Assembly: GCF_030035675.1 (NCBI RefSeq)
Contig: NC_084480.1
Location: 967,501-1,031,500 of the forward strand
Reading direction: 5' to 3'
Origin: Rhineura floridana
Lineage: Eukaryota > Chordata > Lepidosauria > Squamata > Rhineuridae
DNA: 64,000 nucleotides
Shown: positions 22,501-34,500 of the stretch, piece after piece
Position numbering within the stretch: the stretch's first letter is position 1
How the letters are laid out: each line of letters opens with the position of its first letter
Notes under the pieces: generated by a model
Databases searched by the model: none
What the model was told of the DNA's origin: nothing
Seen by the model: only the letters and a program-made list of their open reading frames with translations
Program-made: the position numbers and the translations under genes

Positions 22501-25500
22501 TCTTCCACCAGCAGCGTAGTGGCAAATTCAGACATGCAGGGTCCCTTCACGATAGTCACAGCCATGCCCCCCTTTTTTGCCACTGGGTTGAGAATGAGAT
22601 CCTTGTTGTTGCCTGCTCCCACAACAGACGTCCCTAGGAGCCAATAAGCATGAACGAGGAGAAAGTTAGCTACTGAGAAGACTCTTCTCAGTGACTGACT
22701 CACCTCCTTTCATTCTGATTAGAGCCAATCAGCAGGAAAGGATAAGGAAGCTTGTTAGAAGACTCCTCTCAATTGCTAGCACACTCCTATTTCATGCTGT
22801 TTCGCTCGTAGAATGCTGGAGACATTGGGACCCTGTTCCCAGAAAAATAAGGGGACTAAGACCCCCCAAGACCCCTGAGGACTACACTTCTGGCTTCCAC
22901 ACATGACTGAGACAAGCACCCGAAAACAACACGGCCTCCTCAGGCCTCTCCTCCATCCCCACAGCCCTTTAGTGGGCACCCCATGCCGAGGCCCCCAAAG
23001 AAGACTGCAGAATTGCTGCCCACCCCAGATGGACATGGCACTGTGGCCCAGTGGCCAGCTTAACATTCAGGAAAATGGCACAGGCCTGTCAAAGAAAGAG
23101 TCAACCTAAGCTGAAATACCAAGCGTAAAGGGGGAAAGCCTTTCTCCTCTGCCCTTGCACGACTGCCAGGCTGGGTAGGCAGCCGTGCAAGCGGTCCCTC
23201 AGGTAGACTGCCACCACGCTCCCTGAGGCGGCAGTGAAACCCCAACAACACTGCTGAGGGGACTGGAGCCCAAGGGAGTTTGCTTTTCTCTCTCAGACAC
23301 TCAGACACCAGGAAGGGGAAATAATCCTTTGGAGAACGGCACAAACGCACGCAAGAAGCCCAACTGCCGATTTTAAGAAATTTATTACAAAAAATAATGT
23401 TTCAAGAGTTCACAAGGGGAAAGGTGGAGAGCGCTTTAAGACAATAAAGAAAACATTTAGAAACCTAGCTAAGCCCAGCCTCTGCACACTCACACAAACC
23501 CAGCGCCTTCCTCACAAGTAGGCAGCATCGGAACCAGGAACCAGGCCACTGCTCTGTCCAGCTCAGTACAGCCTGCACTGACTGGCAGCAATGGCTCTCC
23601 AGGTTTTCCGACAGGAAGTCTCTCCCACCCCTCCCTGGAGATGCTGCCATTGGGGATGCATTTAAGGACACTTGACCTAGGTGGGCTCTGGTTGACAGCT
23701 GGCTCTGGCCAGCTAATCGCAGGAGTTGCCCATTGCTCAGAAAATAGCATGGGACACATGGGAGGAGTGGCATGGTCTTCCTGCCCACCTCCAGGAAATG
23801 GAAGCTGAGTGAACTGGAGTGTTGTAAAGAGACAGGCGGGGGGGGGTAGGCCAGAGCTTCACCACACCAAGGACTTCTGTAAAAGGGGGGGGGCTAGAAA
23901 ATGCAAGCTTAGCCTGTACTTGGGACTTGCTCCTAAGTGTAATATGCTTGCAAGTTCAAGTGAAGTTCACGTATCCGCAGAGGCCGCCTGACACTATGGA
24001 TCTGCAGTGGAGACGGCCAGGCGGCTGGTTGTACCCCTTTATTGGTGTGTTATTACTGCATCTAAAATTGCAAGGCATCGTGGAGAAACGGGGGGGGGGT
24101 GCACGCCCTGCCTGCAAGCTAAGGTTAGAGAAAGGGCACATTTGGGAAGAAAAGAAAGGCAGGAAAGAGCAAAGGACGGTCAGGTGGGTTAGGCGGGGGG
24201 GGCTGGGGTCGGTGGGACAGGCATGTCTTGAGGAGGCCCTTGAATGCACCAGCAGAGGGAGAGCCTCTGGCTTTTGCTAATTCTGTTCACCACTGTAATC
24301 ACGGCAAGACAGAGACCCTGGGGTCATGGGGAGGAAACAGTAGGTCAACAGCACACAGCAGTGCTTTTCCTGTGTTGGCTCCACTGTCCCATTGGAGAGA
24401 TCCAGCCAGCCAGCCTTTCCCCCCCCCCAATACTCTCTGCAGACAGCTGAAGACTCCCACGCAGAGCTTGCTTTTGCTCTGAGCACTTTTTAAGAGGCAT
24501 TGCATCAAACATGGCACAGGCCACACACACACACACACGCTCTCCTGCTGTCTGAGGTGGCGCAGTCCATTCCAGCCCCTCATTCTGCTGCATGGGTAGC
24601 CCAGGCCTCAGGAAAACACCAGTAAGAATCTCCAGGCCAGCCATCAGGTTCCCCCAAAATAAAAAGGCAGACTAATGCCCCGTTACTCCCCTTCCTTCTC
24701 CAAGCACTCGGTTTTACGGAGAACTGAAGGCTACCGAACACAGCTGGGGGTACTTCAAAGGCTCAGGAGGTGAATAATGCACATCTGCGTCTTGTGCAAG
24801 CAAGGTAACATGCATGCCCTTTTGCAGGTGGGTTACCAAGCAGCACCTGGCGTTGCTCAAGAGAGCCCCCCCCCGCAGAGGGAAAGGCCTGTGGCCATCA
24901 GCTGCCTTGGCCAATATATAGACACCACGCTGCAGCACCTGCTCTGAGGGAGTTGGGTATGCAGACGTCTCTCTGAACTCTAACACCAGCAACTACATCG
25001 ACTAAAACCAGCAGCACTGACTTGGTACCTCTGAGCACACACAGAGCAGTCAGGGTCTCTGTGGTGAGGAAACAGCACTTCACACATGCTCAGTGACCGG
25101 CTACTGCCAACTTAGTCTGCTCTCATACATGTCACAATTGCTGGGGAGCGCAGCACCAGCAAGGGCTTGACCAAAGTGAAAACCTGTGAGATTAACAATG
25201 CGCCTCTCTCTGTTAAGAATGTGCAGGGCACCTTTCCCTTAAGCCTCTACACATTTGGAGCTGGGAGGAGGGGCAGGGCTGGGTTCCAGCCAAATGTTCT
25301 GTATATATAGACTGATTACATTTATCCAAGTTTGCTACCCTTGGCTTTTTTGCTTTACTTTACTAGATGCTGGGAATCAGCAATGAGGAGTGTGCTGCTG
25401 TTGCGCTTGCAGGCTTCTCATTGAGGTACCTGTTTGGCCACTGTGAGAACACAATGGGGGGCTAGATGGGCCACTGGCCTGAGCCAGCCACAGGCCTCTT

Positions 25501-28500
25501 CTCATGTTCCTGTCAACATTCGACACTGAAGGCAGTTTGACAGGCACCACAGCTTGTGTGTGCGTGCGAGCGCAGCATGTCGGTTTCTCTGTTCAGCACA
25601 GCCAAACGCTGCTCCCAAGGCAGCCTTCAAATCAGGGCTCCCTCTAGTGGGAAGGGGGGAGGAAGGGGCCTGCACCAGCCCTCAGCCCACCCCCGCAGGT
25701 CTCCAAAAGAGCTGCCACCCGCACCAGCAGGGCCCAGCCGCTGCATCCCCCCCCCCGCCCGGACATGCATTGCAGGGATCCATCCACAGAGCCTCCCGGA
25801 TTCCTCAGCGCTGCCGTCAGCCGCTGCTCTTGCCCTTTTTAGTCGATGCTCTTGCAAAGCAATGGAGTCGGAGCCAGGGCCAGGCCTCCTTCCCTCCCCT
25901 GCAGCCCACAGAGATCCTCACGCCCCAGGGACGAACAGGAGGAGCCTGGGACACACTTGGCAGAGGCCAGCCTCAGCGCTGGGGCAGGAGACGCAGGGCC
26001 CAGACACAGAGCAGGTGGCGGCATTAACGGGGGGGGGGCTTCCTCACTGTTGCATGGCCGGACACCAGGATGGGATAGCAGAGCCTCGGGAGGGAGGCCA
26101 TCCTTGAGAGCCTTGGAGGGGTCCCAGGTCCAGACTCCAGAACTTCCACACCTCAACACTCCATCTCCCAACAAGCGCAGTGCTTGGGTTTCAGGGTGAG
26201 TGGGAAGCTACCTCCTCCAGCCACCCTGCCCCCCAAAAACCCCAGAGGTGCAGGAGGAAAATGCACTCTGCACATGCTCAGGGCCCCTTTCCTTACTGAC
26301 TTCTTCACATCATCCCAGAAGGAGCTCTGCCAAATTCTGGGGCTGAGCCTGCCCCCAACTACCTGGAGCAGTAGTGAGAAAAGCTTAACGTGGGTCATTG
26401 CTCAACCCCAGAAGGATCTGCCAGAACTGCACACACACACACCAGCCCACTCAGTCAGGGGATATTGTGGGGTGGTGCGGGGGTGGAGCTGGCATCTCCC
26501 TTGGCCGTTCCAGCTGTTCTCTCAATTACCCTGCAGGGCAGATGCTATCAGGGGCCAGAAAATGCTTCCAAGGAGGAGTGAGTGAGTGAATGTGTGTGTG
26601 TGTGCCCCTGACTAGTTTCCCACCCCACCCCCAGAGCCTGATGCCACCATTGCCTGATCTGTGAAAGGCGATAGCCCAGCCCAGCCTCCCTAACTCATCC
26701 CTTCCACGAAGCTCTTCAATTATTCAGAATCAACCCCTAAGACACCAAACAGTGACCTGGGCACAGAGATCGCATTTCGCTGGGTGTCACATTCAGTCCC
26801 ATCTCCCCACTGCCTGGCTTGCCCTGCCCAAGGCAGAAGCACCCGAGGGCACGGGCTCCCTGCAGAAGAGTAAGGAGGTGAGCCAGACGTGAACACACAA
26901 GCAGTGGGTCCGGCCAAAAGAAAAGTCACAACAGCCTGCCAGTCCTTAACGTTGGTATAAGTCAACCTTCAAGCATGCTGCAAGTTTTTGCTTAAATAGA
27001 GAGAATGAATCTTCCTGCGATTGGAGGAAAGGACACGTGACCTCAGCATGTGACACCTCCCCATGGCCCCCACTTGCATGTAGAAAAATCCCACCCCAAA
27101 CCCACAAGTGGTGCTTCCCTAAACTGTGTGACAAATTTTAAAGATTCTGAAAGCATTAACTTAACCTTACCTACACAGGGCAGAACCAATATGTTTATTC
27201 AGGCAGAGTCTGACACTTACACAGCACAGACGTCTCCAGAGGAGCCCCCTCTGTCAAGGTAGGACGCGCCTTTGCATGAGGAGGGGCCTGTCTGTTTTGC
27301 TTGTAATAAATTACAATTCAGAATTTGCTCCAAAGTGCAGGACTGATCAGCCAAACACGCTGCTGCCAAGGAGGCTCGGGGTCCCTGTGCCCCCCTACAC
27401 ACATGGCCAATGGCAAGGCCAGGCCAGGGCTGGCTTCCAAACCCCAGCAATGTCTTCCACAGCCAAACTGAGGCAGAGCGAGGCAGACCTACACTGCCGA
27501 CATGCTCAACTGTCATGGCTGCCAAACAAGATCCTGAGGAGCTAACAGAAACCAGCAGCCTCGCAGAGCTACGATTCTCGGGGTTATCTGGAGAGAAGCC
27601 TGGGCAGCCAAACTGGTTTACATCTGCAGCACATACTGGGCGGAAACCATTTTCCTTCTGCTCAGCTGCTTAACTGACGGCCCAAACAAGCAGGAGCAGC
27701 AGCAGCAATTAAGGCTACCAGACAAACAGAAGATGCTACACCATTTATTTATTTATTGCATCTGTATACCGCCTCATAGCCGAAGCTCTCTGGGAGATTT
27801 ACAACAGTAAAAACGTTAAAAACAAGTATACAAATTTAAACCATACCAAATTAAAACCCATAAATTAAAACCCACAACTCTGGCCCAAGAGCCAGATGGT
27901 GGGCATCTTCAAGAGGGTCTACAGAGCTGTGTCTGATGGCTGGAGCTTTGCCATTCTTGTAGCATTTGTTGATCAGGCAGAATCACTGAAGAAAATACTT
28001 AGGGCAGACAGCCCTTAGCCTACTGCAAGCTTGAAACGATACGGCGGCAATCTCACCCAACAAGATAAACCAGAAAGCAAAGACTAACCAAACTCCAACC
28101 ACAGCAGAATTTAAGAATATCAGAAGCGCCGGACTACAGCTGGGTCAGGCCCAAGGGGGCCCATGCAGTCCACACCCTGTTCTCAGAGGGGCCAACCAGA
28201 CGCGTCAGCAAGCAGTGCAAGGGTTATCAGAGACTTAAGACAGATATTCCTTTTCTCACTGACCCTGTCCTCATCAGCCCCATTTCAAGAGCAGCCAAGG
28301 CAAATGCCACTACAGGCCCAGGTTAACAGCATCAAATACAAAATCATCCAAGGGAAAGGCCAGCAGGGGGAACATGATGCAAGACTGCTGATTTAACGAT
28401 CTGGGCCTGTGTTTACATATAAACAAGGGAGAATAATAGGTAATGAGGCAAGGGAAGAACTCCCACTAGCAGAGACGCAACTCATAGGCACCTTTGCAAT

Positions 28501-31500
28501 AAAGTCCCTTTGAAGGGCACCTCCTCTAAAGGCCAGGAAGTGACCCTCCAAGCGGCACCCAAAGAGATCTTGCCAAGATTAGTTTCCAGCCTCTTAGTAA
28601 GCCAAGTGTTTTAATAAGATTGTGGCTGTTCTCCTCCCAAGGCTTAACTTTAGGGAAGTCCTGCTGGCTCGGAAGTGTCAGCAATTCTGGGACTGTGGTC
28701 TGGGATTATTGCAAAAGGCCACACTTTGGCTGAAATTTCTTTTCCCCAACAGCTGGGGGTAAGATTTCAAAATATCTGGAAGGGGCCGATTTTTATTTAT
28801 CTATGCTTTAATTTGGATTCCTACATTGAGCAGGGGGTTGGACTTGATGGCCTTATAGGGCCCTTCCAACTCTATGATTCTATGATACACTTATTATATT
28901 TTAGGATTAATGTTCCTGGGAGAATTTCAATCCAAATACTGTAAATAACCACAAAATAACATATGGCCCATATTCCTGCATGGCAATACTGTGGTGTGAG
29001 AAGAGTTCAAATACAGAAAGCATTAATTTAAAAACACTATCAGGCATAGCAGGTCTCAGTGAGGAGAGCCTCAGTTCTTCTGTCAACAAAATGGGAAGAG
29101 CCATGGCCTACCTTATTGGGTTGTTGTCTGAGGACAAACAAGAAAAATACGGTAAAAGCTAAAAATACTGCCAGTGAAAAATAACAAACAATTTAGAAAG
29201 CTATTTGAAAAATGCCTGGAGTTTTTCCAGCCCTGATGGCAAAATGAGAGACCTGCTTATAAGAAATTGATTCTTCCATTCCAAGTTCTGGGCACCGTAA
29301 GGGTGAGGAAACATCCTTCATCAGGCACCCACACAAAATCCTTCCCAAGCCATCTTGCCACAGCCAGTCCAAGATTCAGCCTGGCTCAACACAACTACGG
29401 CCACACCGGGGTTAGCAACACTCATGAAAGCCACGGAAGGGCCACAGCTCTGTGGCACATCCTCTGCTTGGCACCCAAGAGGTCCCAGGTCCCATCCACA
29501 AGGGCATCTCCAGGTAGGGACTGGAGAGACTCCCTGCCTGAAATCCTGGACAGCTGCTGCTAGTCCGTGTGGGCAACACTGAGCTAGAGGCACCAATGGT
29601 CAGACTCAGTATAAGGCACCTCCCGATGTTCTGCTACAGCCAAGCACATTTCTGAAATCGCTTTCAGGCCATGGCAGAACCTCACGCACCGGCTGCTTGA
29701 TCCGGGGCGAGGATGCGCTGGAGCCTTACCTTGCTCGCACACAGTTCAGTCCCTGACAGCATCTCCAGTTAAAAAGACCTCCAGGAAGAGGAGTGGGAAA
29801 GGCCTCTGTCTGCCCAAGGCCCTGGAGAGCCCTGCTGCCCGTCAGGGTGTGCAATACTCAGCTAGGTGGATCCAGTCAGACTCAGCAGCAGGCAGCTTAG
29901 GGACGGAGGAAGTCATCCCACACTGGATCAGGCCACTGGTCCATCCAGCTCAGTACTGTCCACACTGACAGCAGCAGCTCTCCAGGGGGTCAGGCAAGTC
30001 CCCGGAGATGCCACTGAGGCCTGAACCCGGACCCTGTGCACACCAGGCAGGCGCTCCACCGCTGAGCCACGGCCCCTACCCTGAAGGGCCACAGCCCAAC
30101 ATCGGAGACCCCGCTTTGGCTGCAGAACGTGCGGGAACCAGCCCGAACCATCTCCAGCTAAAAGGGCCCTGGGGGATTTGGCCTGGGCCCTGTCAGTGCA
30201 GTTGATGGCCGGCTGGATGGGCCCTGCAAGGCAGCCTCCCCGTTCCCTTCCCTCTTTTAAGGCTTGTTTGCACAGGATTGGCTACCCCGACCCCTCCCTT
30301 CCCAAGCGGCTCTGCGCCTGCCCCACAGGCTGGCGTCCTCCCCACCATCCCCATGCAGTCCTTGCATTTCTCAGTCACCCCCCCACACACACTCAGGCGG
30401 CCCTCGGAGAGGAGGGAGGCATGGGCTCAGGAACAGCAGCAGTTGCAGCTACACCCCCCCACCCAGTCTGGCTGGCCCTTGGCCAAGGCTCCCTCCCCGC
30501 CCCTTCACTCAGGAAGAGCCCTTCCAACCCCCACCCCACCCCCTGCAAGGCTCTCTGCTCCCAGGCTCTGCACCCTCCTGGCAGGGCAAGCCTCCCTCAG
30601 ATGAACGGGCAAGGGTCGCCCATGCCCCCCCTCCGCAGCAGCTCGCCCCCTTGCCTGTCGCCCCCTTCTTCGGACCAGGAGAGATCCAGGCCAGCCGCAC
30701 CTTTGCCCCAGAAGGCACCGCAAGGGAAAGAGAGGCGGCGCACGCACACCCGGCCACTCTGGCCACCCACTACACAGGCCCACGCACGCACACGGAGTCT
30801 CTCTGCAAAGCAGGCCACCAGAGGCCCTCCCACAACCTCACGGGCACACAGGCAGCCATTGCGCCCAAGGGCACGTGTGCCTTCCCGGCCTCCTGTGGTG
30901 GCCAAGGCCCCTCTGCTGGGTGCCTCTGGGTGGGCACCCTTTGACCACGAGGGGCTGCCCCCCCCAGCAGAAAAGGCTCCACGGCGCCAAAGCTGACTAT
31001 CGCAGGGGCCGTAAGCAGCCAGCCCTGCCCTGGCTGCCAGGGAGGGGGCGCTCGCTTGGAGAGAGCATGGCCGCCGGCCTGCCCACCAGGATGAGGCAGG
31101 GGGGCAAACCCAGACTAGCCGGCCCTGACATCCCCCCCCCCCAGCCACCTTGGCCTGGCAGGGCCTGCGAAGCTAATGCCGGTAATCCCTCCGAAGAGGC
31201 AAGGGAGGAGATCAAAGGCCAGTCAGCCTGGGGGAGGGAGGCCGGGAAAGGCAGCGGCAGGAGCAGCTCCCACAAAGTGCTGCAAGGGCGCCCACCTCCA
31301 AGGCCTGGGCTCCAAGCAAAGCTGCTTCTGGCAGCACCAAGGGCAAAGCCCCCTCCCTCGCCAGGAGGAAAGAGGGCCTGCCTCAGTGCTGCCAGTGAGC
31401 CCCTGGGCCGGGGCAGCCCCTGGCAGGCAGGCAGGCAGGCCGGAACAGGCCCCCTTCTCCTCCTCCTCCGTGCCGATGCACTCCAGCTCCGAGGAAGAGG

Positions 31501-34500
31501 AGCGGCCAAGATCCCTCCTGCTGCGATGCCACCCACTCTCCCCCCACCCGCCATTCCCTTTTCCTGGCATCGGGCCTGGAATCCAGGCACATTCCTCGCG
31601 CCAAGCTCAGCCGGGGCTGCTGCCACCCACCTCCCAACAGCAGCCGGAGCCCAGCCGGGCCTCCTCCCCTGCGCCGGGCCTTCCTCTCCCACCTCCCCGG
31701 GCCTTCGCATCCCACTCCCCACAGCCTGGCCAGCAGCTTCCGCCTATGCCCCAGAGATCGGGGTTGTTTTGGCAGGGGAAAAGCCCAGCCTTCCTTAAGG
31801 CAACATTAATGAGCCGGACCCAAGACGACACACGGAGGAGGCCAGGACAGGCCTCTCCCTCCTCCGCCAGGCCTCACTCCAGCTTACAAACATGCACACA
31901 CACACCCCACAGACTCTGGGCCAAGCCTGCACAACTTGTGAGCCTCCCCAAGCGGAACGCAGCGACAAAGCTAAGCTAGGGGCCCAAAAGAGCTGGCGTT
32001 CGTGGCCTGAGCCTCCACAAAGCGTGTGTGTGTCTGCAGGCCCTGCAGGCCCAAGGTAGGGCTGGTAGTCTTCATTTGGCTCCGGGTGGGGGCGGTCACA
32101 ACTTGTGCAGCCCTGGCCCAGAGGCTGTGTGTGTTTGTCTTTGTGTAAGACAGAGAGTGTACCTTTCTCTCTCTCCCCCCCCCCCAAATCAGTCAGGAAC
32201 CTCCTTTTTGCTACTTGTTTTTTCCTTTGATCTGCACGGGGGGGGGGGGGAGCTGCCTTAACTTTAGTTGTTGTTCCAGTTCCAGTTTGAAACCAACAAG
32301 CTGACCACAGAGTTAGTAGCTAAGTTCCTTTTTCAGTTCAAAGAATATGCAAGATGGTCCACTCTTTCAAACTATAAATGTTCCATTTTAAAGTCATATT
32401 TATATTTTATTGTATATTTTAAATGTTTTATAGACTTTTCTTTTATCTGATGATTTGTCTTATTGGGTCTGTGACCGTACAATAAATTGTTGTTGTTGTT
32501 GTTCCAGTTCCCCAAATACCGATGAGGAGGGGCAGGGCCTCCCTGTTAGTTGTGGAGCAATCCCTGCCTTGCAAGAGAGGCTCCTGCTGCAAACTGGCCC
32601 CAGCAGTGCCTCTGAGCAGCCCTTCCCTTCAGCACATTTCGGTGTGATGCACACACCTCCTTCCCAGATGCAAAGCTTTGCATGCTAACCATATGCACAG
32701 CCTACATGGGAGACCTACATGCAGCGAGTGTGGGAGAGAGAAATTCAGACCACCAAAGCCTCTATGGGGGAGAGGGGGGCAGGGCAGAGAGGCTGAAAGG
32801 GCCAGCCCCTCCACTCCCAACAGGCAGGGCCCGCTCACACCCCATTCTAACCAACCTGCGCAAGGCAAATTTCAGACAGCCACCCAGAGGAAGCAGGTTC
32901 TCCTCAGAAAGGGCCTGCAGGGCACAGACCTCCAGATGACGTAAGCAAGTGAGACAAGCCACGGCAACTGGGAAAGGCCCAGAATTGGATCTTGGCCAAT
33001 CTGAGGAACAGAAAAACTCCTTCCTGACTCCAGAAGCAGCCATCAGACCCTAACACAAGCAAACGTTACCTGCCAGTTTTTCCAATATTTACAAAATACT
33101 TTCCCAAGCTGGGATGGGCCCACACAGGCAAAGCAACACAGCAATGTGGGGTTCAGCATCCCCACTGTGGGAAGGACAACAGGCTAGCAAGTAGCCCAGC
33201 GAGAGAGTTCCCTGGCCACAACAGCTAACCAGGCAGGAGCCAATCCAGGGAGGTGCTCAGCAGCATTGCCAGAGGACATAGGGAAATCCAATCAGATCAG
33301 AGTCTTTTTTGGCTTGCCAATGCACTGCATGCATGGACAGACTGACCTCTCATACAATCATAGTTGGAAGGGATCTCAAAGGCCATCTAGTCCAACCCTC
33401 TCTTTGGTTTCTACCCCAGATTGGGGAAAGCATCCTCACATAACGCCTGAACTGTGCAACCAGGACTCCCAAAGGAGCAGATAAATTTGGCTCAGAAAGG
33501 CCTAAGAGAGGCGTGGCCATGCACGCAGCTGACTATTATCAGCCTTTGCCAACCTGGTGCCCTCCAGATGTTTGGGACTACAACCCCCATCATTCTCAGC
33601 CAGCATGCTAAGAACTGTGGCCTGAAACATCTGGAGGTTGGCAAAGGCTGACTTGTATCATTGAGGAGGCAGCAACTGGTCTCAGTTTATTGGCCATAGC
33701 AAAGAAGTGTTCCCAGCCCCCAAGAGCACTGACCACAGTTCCAGCACAGAAAAAGGTGTATCGATATTTGGGTCCTTCTGTAGGGCCTTCAAAGCCATAA
33801 AGAACCTTTTCAATAAAAACCTGCATGCTGCCACATCAGGAAAGCTGATTTCATTCAACAACAGGGGACTCTGAAAGATAAATGCTTTTTGAAATGGGTA
33901 ACCAGAAGGGGCTGCTTGAAGAAGGGCTAGGGAGGACCCCCCCACAGACACAGATGCCGCTGCCTTTGTAGAGACAGTAAGACAAATCCAGGGGATTTAG
34001 GGCTGGACAGGGCAAAAGGAGCAGCACCTCCACTGTGGCAGTCCTCCGTCTGATTGGAGCAGGGGCATCTTCCCTCCCCCAGATGGCCCTGCGCTCTCAC
34101 AAAACAGCCAGCCAGCCCAGCCCAGCCCAGCCCAAGGCCCTGAAGCAGGCAGGCTGCAATGATGCTCTCTCGGCCGGGCTGGGCAGCGACTGAAGGGGCA
34201 AAATGCCTTAGACCAGCCGTGGCAAGAACAGGATGCCCAGGGGGCCCAATGAGTCGTGAGACATGCTCTGCCCTGGACTATGGTCCACACAGCAAGGCTG
34301 TGGCTGGTTCCAAGTAACGACAGGCCAGAGCCAAGTGAACGCAAAGGCTCACTTTGTACGTGGCCTGGGATGGGCCCCAATGCAGTTGGCATCTGCCGGC
34401 AACAGGGAGCTGAAAAGACCAGATGGCAAAGACCCAAAAGCCAAGGCAAAACCCTCACTGGCCCACCACAGCCTGGAATTCTGCACTATGCTCCACTTGC

